A stretch of DNA of 64,000 nucleotides. Source: Sinisalibacter aestuarii. GTDB lineage: Bacteria; Pseudomonadota; Alphaproteobacteria; Rhodobacterales; Rhodobacteraceae. The notes beneath the pieces were generated by a model. It was not told the DNA's origin and ran no database searches. It saw only the letters and a list, made by a program, of their open reading frames with translations. Location: assembly GCF_027923545.1 (NCBI RefSeq), contig NZ_BROH01000005.1, forward strand, positions 181,794-245,793. Reading direction: 5' to 3'. Position numbers and translations under genes: made by a program. This document shows positions 37,959 through 45,267 of this stretch, in pieces. Numbering within the stretch: the stretch's first letter is position 1; the number at the start of each line of letters is the position of its first letter.

Positions 37959-38319
37959 AAATCTGGAAATCCGGATAAGTGGAGATGCCGCAGACGGATA
38001 ACACCCTGACGATAAATAGGAATCCCCGGCGTCTGGTGCCCGCGTCACCGGACCGTTAAGGGAAGCTGGCCGGTATCCCGGTCTTCACTTATCCGGATAA
38101 GTGGAGATTGAGCGGCGGGTAAACCCTTGTGGCAAAACACAATTCGTCAGTGCCCCTGCCCGCAGCAACAACCTGTTAACCAAGCGCCCCAGGGTCGGCG
38201 GCCATCTCCACTTATCCGGATAAGTGGAGATCGGAAGCCCCGCTAATCCCTTACACATAAGGAAATCCCGCAGCACCCGACACCCACGTCAAAACCCTGA
38301 TAACCAAGCGTAGCCAGCC
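37959..38319. repeat. Three tandem 122-123 bp units built on a 28-bp palindrome
   Basis: The 495-bp gap between atpF and the EamA gene holds no gene beyond the terminator. The half-site ATCTCCACTTATCC with its reverse complement forms a perfect 28-bp palindrome at 38204-38231, a two-mismatch version at 38081-38108, and a half-conserved version centred at 37972/37973. Centres are 122 and 123 bp apart. Sequence between the cores is also related (each unit ends near TTAACCAAGCG or a variant). It looks like a degenerate tandem of a palindromic intergenic element. Confidence 0.85.
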
Positions 38320-39216
38320 CTAGCCTTCATGCTTCAGCAGCAGCACCACCGCCGCCAGCGTCAGGCCGACGCCCAGCAGCACCGTCGCTCCCGGCAGACC
38401 ATGGCCAAAGGCCAGCTCCCACAGGATCACCCAGCCCGGCGTGAGGTAGGTATAGGCCATCACCTTGGCCCCCGCGAGGCGCATCGAGGCGAAGTTCAGG
38501 AGCACGAAGGTGATCGACATCGCGCCGAGCGAGAGATAGGCGAGCGCAATCCAGACGATCGGCGGCAAGGCGGCAAAATCGGTCGCCCGGATATCGTTCC
38601 AGCCGTAGATCGTCAGCGCCAGCGCGCCCGCCGAGAGCACCAGGAAGGACGAGGTCACCGCCGCTTCGCCCCGGTTCACCTTGCGCGCCAGCGGCACGTA
38701 GAGTGCATGGGCGATGCAGCCGAGGAAATAGAGCCACTCGCCACGCCCGACATCGAAGGCGAGAAGCGCGCCGAGATCGCCGCGGAAAATCACCCAGAGC
38801 GCCCCGGCCGCACCGATACCGAGCGCGCCGGCGATCCGCAGCGTGGTCCGCTGGGCAAGCAGGATGAAGGAAAAGCCCGCCGTCATGATCGGCATCAGCG
38901 TCATCACCGCCGAGGCCGAGACCGGCGGGGCGGTTTTCAGCCCCTCGAACATCATCACGAAGTAAAAGGCAAAGGTGGTGCCGAGCACGACATAGCGCCA
39001 GGGCGCGCGCAGATCGGCGCCGCGCAGCTTGCCGGTGGCGATGGCGACCACGCCGACGATCATCGCCGCCAGGGCAAAGCGCATCGCCTGCAACACCACC
39101 GACGAGATTTCGTTCGCCATCAGCCCGCCAAAGCTGAACGACCCGGCCACCAGCGCCGAGAAGGCCAGCATGGCGAGGTGCCCCCTGACAGCATCCGCGC
39201 CGCCGTATCGGCTCAT
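38320..39216 (-). CDS. EamA/DMT family transporter
   Basis: 298-aa ten-segment drug/metabolite permease with two EamA repeats (about residues 12-140 and 158-295). It has no riboswitch and differs from RibN. Start 39216 follows AAGGAGG and overlaps the stop of the LysR gene (ATGA), so regulator and transporter are one unit and the regulator probably controls export or import of its own ligand. Substrate unknown. Confidence 0.88.
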   Translation of the reverse strand: MSRYGGADAVRGHLAMLAFSALVAGSFSFGGLMANEISSVVLQAMRFALAAMIVGVVAIATGKLRGADLRAPWRYVVLGTTFAFYFVMMFEGLKTAPPVSASAVMTLMPIMTAGFSFILLAQRTTLRIAGALGIGAAGALWVIFRGDLGALLAFDVGRGEWLYFLGCIAHALYVPLARKVNRGEAAVTSSFLVLSAGALALTIYGWNDIRATDFAALPPIVWIALAYLSLGAMSITFVLLNFASMRLAGAKVMAYTYLTPGWVILWELAFGHGLPGATVLLGVGLTLAAVVLLLKHEG

Positions 39217-40064
39217 GCAAAGGCCTCCTTGATGTGCCGGGTCAGGGCCTGCACCTTGGCCGAGCGGTGCAAATCCACATGGGTGACGAGCCAGAACCTG
39301 GCGGCCCATTCCGGACGCGGCGGCGCAATCTGCACAAGCCCCGCCGCCTCGTCGACCGCCAGGAAGCCCAGCGCCATTCCGGCGCGTACCGCATCCTCCA
39401 GCGCACCGTCTTCGTCGGCACGGAACACGATCCGCTCCCGGGCGACATTGGCCAGCGTCCAGCGCATCAGCGGCGAGGCGGATGTGTCGTCATCGGGGCC
39501 AACGAAATCGTGGCCGGCAAAGTCGCCCTCCGGATGGCCGCGCCGGGCGATATAATCGGGTGCGGCATAGAGCGCGTGTTGGATCTCGGCGATCGGCTGA
39601 ACCACATTGTCGGGCTCCTCCGGCGGCCGACCCGCCCGGATCGCCACATGGGCCTCGCCATATTCGAGCCGGAACAGCCGCCGCCCGGTGCGCAGGCGCA
39701 GCCGTACCTTGGGGTGCATGGCCTGAAAGCTGGCGAGCACCGGCACGATGCGCGGGCCAAGGCTTGCCAGCGTCGTCACCACCAGTTCTCCCTGCACCTC
39801 GGCGCCCTGCCCCGTCAGCCGCGCCGCGAGCTGGGCGAACTGATCGTCGGTCGCGCTGGCCACCCGGGCCAGCTCCTCGCCCGCCTCGGTGGGGGTGTAG
39901 CCGCGCGCATGGCGCTGAAACAGCTTCACCCCGAGCCGCGCTTCGAGCGCATCGACATGGCGGATCACCGTCGCATGGTGCACGCCCAGCGCCGCCGCCG
40001 CGCCCGACACGGTGCCGTGCTGCGCAACCGCGTAGGCGGTGCGTAATTCGTCCCAATGGTCCAT
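39213..40064 (-). CDS. LysR family transcriptional regulator
   Basis: 283-aa LysR-type regulator. The N-terminal winged helix (DELRTAYAVAQHGTVSGAAAALGVHHATVIRHVDALEARLGVKLFQRHARGY..TEAG) occupies about residues 4-64; the substrate-binding domain starts near 90. Start 40064 (MDHWDEL) matches the family N-terminus, and upstream in-frame codons have no ribosome site. It forms a translationally coupled pair with the EamA gene. Confidence 0.9.
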   Translation of the reverse strand: MDHWDELRTAYAVAQHGTVSGAAAALGVHHATVIRHVDALEARLGVKLFQRHARGYTPTEAGEELARVASATDDQFAQLAARLTGQGAEVQGELVVTTLASLGPRIVPVLASFQAMHPKVRLRLRTGRRLFRLEYGEAHVAIRAGRPPEEPDNVVQPIAEIQHALYAAPDYIARRGHPEGDFAGHDFVGPDDDTSASPLMRWTLANVARERIVFRADEDGALEDAVRAGMALGFLAVDEAAGLVQIAPPRPEWAARFWLVTHVDLHRSAKVQALTRHIKEAFA

Positions 40065-40200
40065 CGCCGCCCCCGGTGCGCTGGTGAACATATGCGGGGC
40101 TAAAGGATCAGATCGTGTGCCCCGGCACAAGGGGGGCAGCGATAGCCCGAACGGCCCGCGCACCCTTCCCCGCCCTGCGGCGCGGCGCTATGCTCGCGCC

Positions 40201-40719
40201 ATGAAGGTCACCACCGATACGCCCGATCTGCTGATCGTCGAAGACCGGCCCCTGCTGATCGGGATCATGCTCAGCCTGTTCATCCTTGTCTTCGTCGGCG
40301 TCGGGCTGTCGGTTACCCTGTCGGGCGAGCCGCTCGGGCTGATCTTCGCCATTGTCGGCGGCGGGCTGGGGCTTTTTGCCTTCTGGGCCTTCGTGCAGCG
40401 GGTGCAGGCGGTGTTTCACAAGCCCGGCGCCTGGGTCGAACTGCGCCGGCGCACGATCTTCGGCGGCACGACGGTGCGCCATGCGCTTGACGAGATCGAC
40501 CGTGCCGAGATCGAGGAAAGCCGGTCCTCCGACAGCGCCAGCACCTACCGGGTGGTGCTGGTGATCGAGGCGGGGCAGAGCCTGGGCCGCCACCCGGTGA
40601 CGGAGGCCTATTCCAGCGGCGCCGGCCACCACCGTGCCGCCGAGGCGATCAACCGCTGGCTCGACGCCGCGCGCGCAGATGCCAATGAGACGCCCGCAAG
40701 CACGGGGCGGGCGCGGTAA
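40201..40719 (+). CDS. Small membrane protein of unknown function
   Basis: 172-aa protein with two adjacent membrane segments (about residues 20-38 and 45-66) and a cytoplasmic C-terminal domain (WVELRRRTIFGGTTVRHALDEIDRAEIEES...YRVVLVIEAGQ). This pattern recalls PH-like or DUF-type membrane-associated domains, but I do not recognise a family. The start at 40201 precedes the hydrophobic region by a plausible tail. Stands alone before the nuclease gene. Confidence 0.72.
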   Translation: MKVTTDTPDLLIVEDRPLLIGIMLSLFILVFVGVGLSVTLSGEPLGLIFAIVGGGLGLFAFWAFVQRVQAVFHKPGAWVELRRRTIFGGTTVRHALDEIDRAEIEESRSSDSASTYRVVLVIEAGQSLGRHPVTEAYSSGAGHHRAAEAINRWLDAARADANETPASTGRAR

Positions 40720-40777
40720 GCCTGCCCTGTTCCCCCGCCCCCGTCTGCCGTAGACAGGGGCGACAAGGGAGCACGCC

Positions 40778-41983
40778 ATGCAGTTTTCGATCGCCAGTTT
40801 CAACGTGAAGAACCTGATCGGGCCGGACAAGGAATATTACCGGTTCCAGTCCTACACGCCCGAGGAATACGCCTGGAAACGCGACTGGACGGCCGACCAG
40901 CTCGTCGATCTCGATGCCGATGTGATCGGGTTTCAGGAGATCTTCGAGGAGGAGGCGCTGGCCGACGTGGTGGCGCTGGCGAGCCGCCGCGCGCGGGCGC
41001 TCAACGATGCGGTGATCCCCGACCGGGGCAAGGCCTACCGGCGCAAGGTGATCTTCGACAAGCTCGGCGTGGCGCCCTGGGACGGGGCGGCGCTGGCCTT
41101 CGCCCCGAATGCCGCCGATGCCGGCGTGCCGGGCGAACGCCGGCCCGGCGTGGCCGTGCTCTCGCGTCTGGGCTTCGCCGGTGAGCCGGAGATCATCCAG
41201 GACCTGCCCGCGCCGCTGACCATTCCGTTCCAGCCGCTGCGCGGGATGGATGGCGCGCTGGACGCGGGCCAGTTCACCCTGCGCCGGCTCTCGCGCCCGA
41301 TCCTCAAGGTGCGCATCCCGGTGGGCGACCATGTGGTCACGCTGTTCAACTGCCACATGAAATCCAAGCTCGGTGAATTCATCACGCCCGAAGGTGCGGA
41401 CTACGCCCCCGAGGAGGATCTGACGCGCTACGATCCCGTCGGCCGCGCGCTCGGCAGCCTGCGCGCGGCGGTGCGGCGGATGGCGGAAGCCTGGGTACTG
41501 CGGCGCGAGATCGTCGCCGAGCTCGAACGCGGCCACCCGGTGGTGGCGCTCGGCGATTTCAACGATGGCGAACACGCGGTCTCGTCCGAGATCATTTCGG
41601 GCGAGCTTCCCTTCCGCAATTACGGCTGGATGCTGCGCCACGATGCCCAGAGTTATTCCGACCGCTACAGCGAGGAAGAGCACATTCTCATCACCGAAAA
41701 GGTCGAGCGGATGCGCCTGCATTCGGCCGAGAGCCTGTTCGTGCGCAAATCGTTGCGCGACATGGTCTACACCTCGGCCTTCGGCGGGGTTTACGAAAGC
41801 ATCGACCAGATCCTGCTCTCGCGCCATTTCGACCCGGATTTCGGGGGTAGGATCGCCGATATGGAATATTTCTCGGTGCTGAACGACCACATCACCGACG
41901 GCTCGCACCCGGAAGCGCCCTATAACAAGCTTGCCTCCGATCACGGTCAGATCAAGGCGCATCTGCGGCTGCGGCAGGACTGA
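40778..41983 (+). CDS. Endonuclease/exonuclease/phosphatase family protein
   Basis: 401-aa EEP-fold phosphoesterase. Metal and active-site motifs are SFNVKNL (Asn), VIGFQEI (Glu), NCHMKSK, ALGDFND (Asp-Phe-Asn) and the C-terminal ASDHGQI (Asp-His). No signal peptide is evident, so probably cytoplasmic. The substrate (nucleic acid, nucleotide or lipid phosphate) cannot be told. RBS AAGGGAG at good spacing. Confidence 0.88.
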   Translation: MQFSIASFNVKNLIGPDKEYYRFQSYTPEEYAWKRDWTADQLVDLDADVIGFQEIFEEEALADVVALASRRARALNDAVIPDRGKAYRRKVIFDKLGVAPWDGAALAFAPNAADAGVPGERRPGVAVLSRLGFAGEPEIIQDLPAPLTIPFQPLRGMDGALDAGQFTLRRLSRPILKVRIPVGDHVVTLFNCHMKSKLGEFITPEGADYAPEEDLTRYDPVGRALGSLRAAVRRMAEAWVLRREIVAELERGHPVVALGDFNDGEHAVSSEIISGELPFRNYGWMLRHDAQSYSDRYSEEEHILITEKVERMRLHSAESLFVRKSLRDMVYTSAFGGVYESIDQILLSRHFDPDFGGRIADMEYFSVLNDHITDGSHPEAPYNKLASDHGQIKAHLRLRQD

Positions 41984-42073
41984 CCGGCGCGGCGCGGGTA
42001 TTTTCGCCGCGATGACACCGCCGGGGTTGCGCCCAGGCCGGGCGCGGCGCAGCATCGGGCCGGAGGATACGCG

Positions 42074-43015
42074 ATGCCCCACGACCACCACCACGATCAC
42101 GGCCACGGCCATCACCACCATCACGTGTCGCCCGAGGCGGGCGACCGGGCGGTGGGCGCGGCGGTGGGGGTTAACCTCGCGCTGACCGTGGCAGAGATCG
42201 TCGGCGGGCTCCTGTCGGGTTCCGTCGCGCTGATCGCGGACGGGATACACAACCTGTCCGACGCCGCCTCGCTCGCCATCGCCTGGGCCGCGCGCAAGAT
42301 CGCCCGCCGCCCGACCGACGCCACCATGACCTTCGGCTACAAGCGCGCCGAACTGGTGGCGGCGCTGATCAACTACACCACGCTGATCGTGATCGGGCTA
42401 TGGCTCATCTGGGAGGCGGTCGACCGCTTCCTGCACCCCGCCGAGATCGTGGGCGGGCTGGTGATCGCCGTGGCGGTGCTGGCGCTGGCGGTCGATCTGG
42501 TGACGGCGCTGCTCACCTGGCGGCTCTCGAAGGAAAGCCTCAACATCCGCGCCGCCTTCCTGCACAATCTCGCCGACGCGCTCGGCTCGGTCGCGGTGAT
42601 CGCGGTGGGCCTCGTCGTGCTCCTGTTCGGCTGGCGGTTCGCCGATCCGGTGGTGACGCTGGGCATCGCGCTTTACATCCTGTGGATGGCCCTGACCGAG
42701 ATCCGCGCGGTGATCCGTATCCTGATGCTGGGCAGCCCGCCGGAGATCGACCCGAAGGCGGTGCTGGCGGCAATGGAGACGGTCGACGGGGTGACCGGCG
42801 TGCACCACCTGCATTTGTGGCAAATCTCGGAGCATGTCACCTCGCTGGAGGCGCATGTGGTGACCGATGCCGACGATCTCGCCGGGCTGCGCGGGGTGAA
42901 GGCGGCGCTGCGTGCGATGCTGGCGGAGCGCTTCGATATCAGCCATGTGACGCTCGACACCGAAACCCCGGCTGACGATTGCGCCGATGCGCGCCACGCC
43001 ATCGGCGCGGCCTGA
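42074..43015 (+). CDS. Cation diffusion facilitator (CzcD/ZitB-like zinc exporter)
   Basis: 313-aa CDF transporter. A His-rich N-terminus (HDHHHDHGHGHHHHH) probably collects zinc. Six membrane segments carry the metal site HxxxD twice (ADGIHNLSD in helix 2, HNLADALGS in helix 5), and a cytoplasmic ferredoxin-like domain ends the protein. The HxxxD pattern points to Zn over Fe/Mn. The stop abuts that of the PiT gene on the other strand (TGATCA). Confidence 0.92.
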   Translation: MPHDHHHDHGHGHHHHHVSPEAGDRAVGAAVGVNLALTVAEIVGGLLSGSVALIADGIHNLSDAASLAIAWAARKIARRPTDATMTFGYKRAELVAALINYTTLIVIGLWLIWEAVDRFLHPAEIVGGLVIAVAVLALAVDLVTALLTWRLSKESLNIRAAFLHNLADALGSVAVIAVGLVVLLFGWRFADPVVTLGIALYILWMALTEIRAVIRILMLGSPPEIDPKAVLAAMETVDGVTGVHHLHLWQISEHVTSLEAHVVTDADDLAGLRGVKAALRAMLAERFDISHVTLDTETPADDCADARHAIGAA

Positions 43016-44497
43016 TCACATCATGGTCGCGCTGAGCAGCCAGTAGATCAGCCCCGACATCAGCGCCGCCGCCGGCACGGTGATCACCCAGGCGGCAACC
43101 ACGGTCATGAAATGCGAGCGGCGCACCAGCTTGCGGCGGCGCAGTTCCTCCGCCGGCAGCCGCTTGCCATCGGGGCGCGAATTATTGGCAAGGCGGCGGC
43201 GGCGGGTGGTGTGCCATTCGCGGTAGAACCCCACGCCGAAGACGCCGCCCACGGCGATATGCGTGGACGAAACCGGCAGGCCCAGCCAGCTCGCCACGAT
43301 CACGGTGATGGCGGCGGAGAGCGCCACGCAATAGGCGCGCATCGGGTTGAGCTTGGTGATCTGGCTGCCGACCATGCGGATGAGCTTCGGCCCGAACAGC
43401 ATCAGCCCGAAGGAGATGCCGAAAGCGCCGATGATCATCACCCAGATCGGGATCGAGACCTGGCCGGCAAACTCGCCAAGGCTCTCGGCATGGACGATGG
43501 CGGCGAGCGGGCCGACCGCGTTGGCCACATCATTCGCGCCATGGGCGAAGGACAGCAGCGCCGCCGAGATCACCAGCGGCACCGCGAAGAGCGATTTGAG
43601 CGACTTGTTGCGGTTCTCCATCCCTTCCGACTGGCGGCGGATCAGCGGCGCCGAAATCACATAGGTGACCGCGCCGACGCCAACGCCGATGAGCAGCGCG
43701 GTCGGCAGGTCGATGGTGACGATATGCTTGAAGCCCTTGACCGACAGATAGGCGGCGAAGGCCCCCGCCATGATCGCGATCAGCACCGGCACCCAGCGGC
43801 GGGCGGCGGCGATCTTGTCGTCGACATAGATGATATGGCGCTTGATGAAGGCCAGAAAGCCGGCGGCGATCACCCCGCCCAGCACCGGCGAGATCACCCA
43901 GCTGGCCGCAATCGCCCCCATCGACGACCAGTTCACCGCGCTCATCCCGGCGGCGGCCACACCCGCCCCCATCACGCCGCCCACGACCGAATGCGTGGTG
44001 GAGACCGGCGCACCGATCCAGGTGGCAAGGTTGACCCACAGCGCCGACGAGATCAGCGCGGCCATCATCGCCCAGATGAACACGTTGCCGTCTTCGACCG
44101 AATGCGGGTCGATAATCCCTTTGGAGATGGTCGAAACCACGTCGCCGCCCGCGAAGAGCGCGCCGAAACTCTCGAACAGGGCGGCAATGACGATGGCGCC
44201 GCCCATGGTCAGCGCATTGGCCCCCACCGCCGGACCCATATTGTTGGCCACATCGTTGGCGCCGATATTGAGCGCCATGTAAGCGCCAAAGGCCGCGGCG
44301 GCGACGACGACGTAATTGGTGGGAGACTGGCCGAAGAACAGCGACGCGACAAAAGCCGCGATCACGATGAAGGCGAGCGCAATCCCCATCCCGACCATCG
44401 GCCGCGCGACATATTGGGTTGCAAGCTCAAGCTGGCCGATCCGCCCGAGGTCTTTATCGAGCGTGCGCCACTGGTTGCTGCCTTTGCCTGCGGCCAT
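43016..44497 (-). CDS. pit: PiT family inorganic phosphate transporter
   Basis: 493-aa low-affinity phosphate permease (PHO4 family). Both signature repeats are present, GANDVANNMGPAVGANALT near residue 77 and GANDVANAVGPLAAI near 322, on about ten to twelve membrane segments. A charged N-terminal tail of about 30 residues precedes the first helix. The usual DUF47/PhoU-like partner gene is not adjacent. A Pho-box-like direct repeat lies 27 bp upstream of the start. Confidence 0.92.
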   Translation of the reverse strand: MAAGKGSNQWRTLDKDLGRIGQLELATQYVARPMVGMGIALAFIVIAAFVASLFFGQSPTNYVVVAAAAFGAYMALNIGANDVANNMGPAVGANALTMGGAIVIAALFESFGALFAGGDVVSTISKGIIDPHSVEDGNVFIWAMMAALISSALWVNLATWIGAPVSTTHSVVGGVMGAGVAAAGMSAVNWSSMGAIAASWVISPVLGGVIAAGFLAFIKRHIIYVDDKIAAARRWVPVLIAIMAGAFAAYLSVKGFKHIVTIDLPTALLIGVGVGAVTYVISAPLIRRQSEGMENRNKSLKSLFAVPLVISAALLSFAHGANDVANAVGPLAAIVHAESLGEFAGQVSIPIWVMIIGAFGISFGLMLFGPKLIRMVGSQITKLNPMRAYCVALSAAITVIVASWLGLPVSSTHIAVGGVFGVGFYREWHTTRRRRLANNSRPDGKRLPAEELRRRKLVRRSHFMTVVAAWVITVPAAALMSGLIYWLLSATMM

Positions 44498-44523
44498 TCC
44501 AGTCCCCCCGGGGCGTTACGATT

Positions 44524-44542
44524 CCGTCATGAAACCGTTACA
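44524..44542 (+). promoter_or_regulatory. Pho-box-like direct repeat upstream of pit
   Basis: CCGTCATGAAACCGTTACA has half-sites CGTCAT (44525-44530) and CGTTAC (44536-44541) 11 bp apart, close to the PhoB consensus CTGTCAT-N4-CTGTCAT. It is oriented away from pit. In Sinorhizobium meliloti PhoB represses pit, so a repressor role fits; the match is imperfect. Confidence 0.4.
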
Positions 44543-44633
44543 GTCCGGGGCGGGCTACCGCAGGAGCGTCATCAATGCAATGGCGCTGCCGTCGCAGGCG
44601 ACGGGCGCGGGGCGGAATGCGGAAAAGCGGTGC

Positions 44634-45092
44634 TCAGAAGCCGCGCAGCAGGGCGCGCAGGCTCTCTTCCTCGACCATGTCGGCGGCCTGTTCGAGCGGC
44701 ACCCATTTGCGCTTGCGCAGGCCCGCCTCGGGGAAGTCGTCGACCACCTTGGCCACCTTGATCGGGTAGACCGTGGCCGAGCAGGGTTCGGCCAGCCCGT
44801 CATCGTGCATCTTGAGGTAGTCGAACTCGCCCACCGGGCGGCGCCCGACCTTCTTGGATTTCACCCCGGCTTCTTCCCAGGCCTCGATGCGCGCGGCTTC
44901 GGGGGCGGATTTGCCGTCCATCGGCCAGCCCTTCGGCAGCATCCAGCGGCCGGTGCCCCGGGTGGTGATCAGCAGCACCTCTTTCTGGCCGCCGGTCTTG
45001 CGATAGCACAGCGCGGCGACCTGAAACCGGCTGGGCCGCCGGATCATGGGACGAACGACGCCATCCCAGGCTTTGGAAAAAATTGACGACAT
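44634..45092 (-). CDS. Nudix hydrolase, diphosphoinositol-phosphatase-like
   Basis: 152-aa Nudix protein. The box is GWPMDGKSAPEAAR then IEAWEEAGV. Against GX5EX7REUXEEXGU the first Glu is Lys and the Arg is Ile, but the three catalytic Glu (E-A-W-E-E) remain. The LPKGWP lead-in marks the subgroup that cleaves diphosphoinositol polyphosphates or dinucleoside polyphosphates in other organisms. Start 45092 is followed upstream by an AT-rich region with a good promoter match. Confidence 0.85.
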   Translation of the reverse strand: MSSIFSKAWDGVVRPMIRRPSRFQVAALCYRKTGGQKEVLLITTRGTGRWMLPKGWPMDGKSAPEAARIEAWEEAGVKSKKVGRRPVGEFDYLKMHDDGLAEPCSATVYPIKVAKVVDDFPEAGLRKRKWVPLEQAADMVEEESLRALLRGF

Positions 45093-45126
45093 CTAACCCG
45101 CCTGATGTTTTTTGTTGTTGTACATC

Positions 45127-45155
45127 AAAATAGTGAAAGTTTTGCTAAATTGCAA
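45127..45155 (-). promoter_or_regulatory. Sigma-70-like promoter for the Nudix gene
   Basis: Minus strand TTGCAA (45155-45150), 17-bp spacer, TATTTT (45132-45127), ending 35 bp before the start codon, within the AT-rich patch at about 45105-45185. A CCCGAAA/TTTCGGG inverted repeat (45174-45198) lies just behind it and may terminate one of the flanking minus-strand genes or act as an operator. Confidence 0.5.
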
Positions 45156-45267
45156 TTCGAGCGCATTTAACCCCCCGAAACTATTGCGGTTTTTCGGGCA
45201 CATGTGCATCCGGGCCACAGCAGCACAACCGGAAGCGGCATATCAAGCCATTGATAAGGCTTGCCTT

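Noticed and set aside
38085..38276. 63-codon minus-strand frame with repeated ISTYPDK
   Set aside because: The repeated peptide is created by the palindrome itself; no ribosome site.
37959..38319. CRISPR array
   Set aside because: Evenly spaced palindromes, but there are only three, unit length is 122-123 bp, spacers resemble each other, and no cas genes are near.
41990..42020. Degenerate sixth copy of the dispersed element (GGTATTTTCGCCGCGATGAC)
   Set aside because: Resembles the core only loosely; too many differences to count as a copy.
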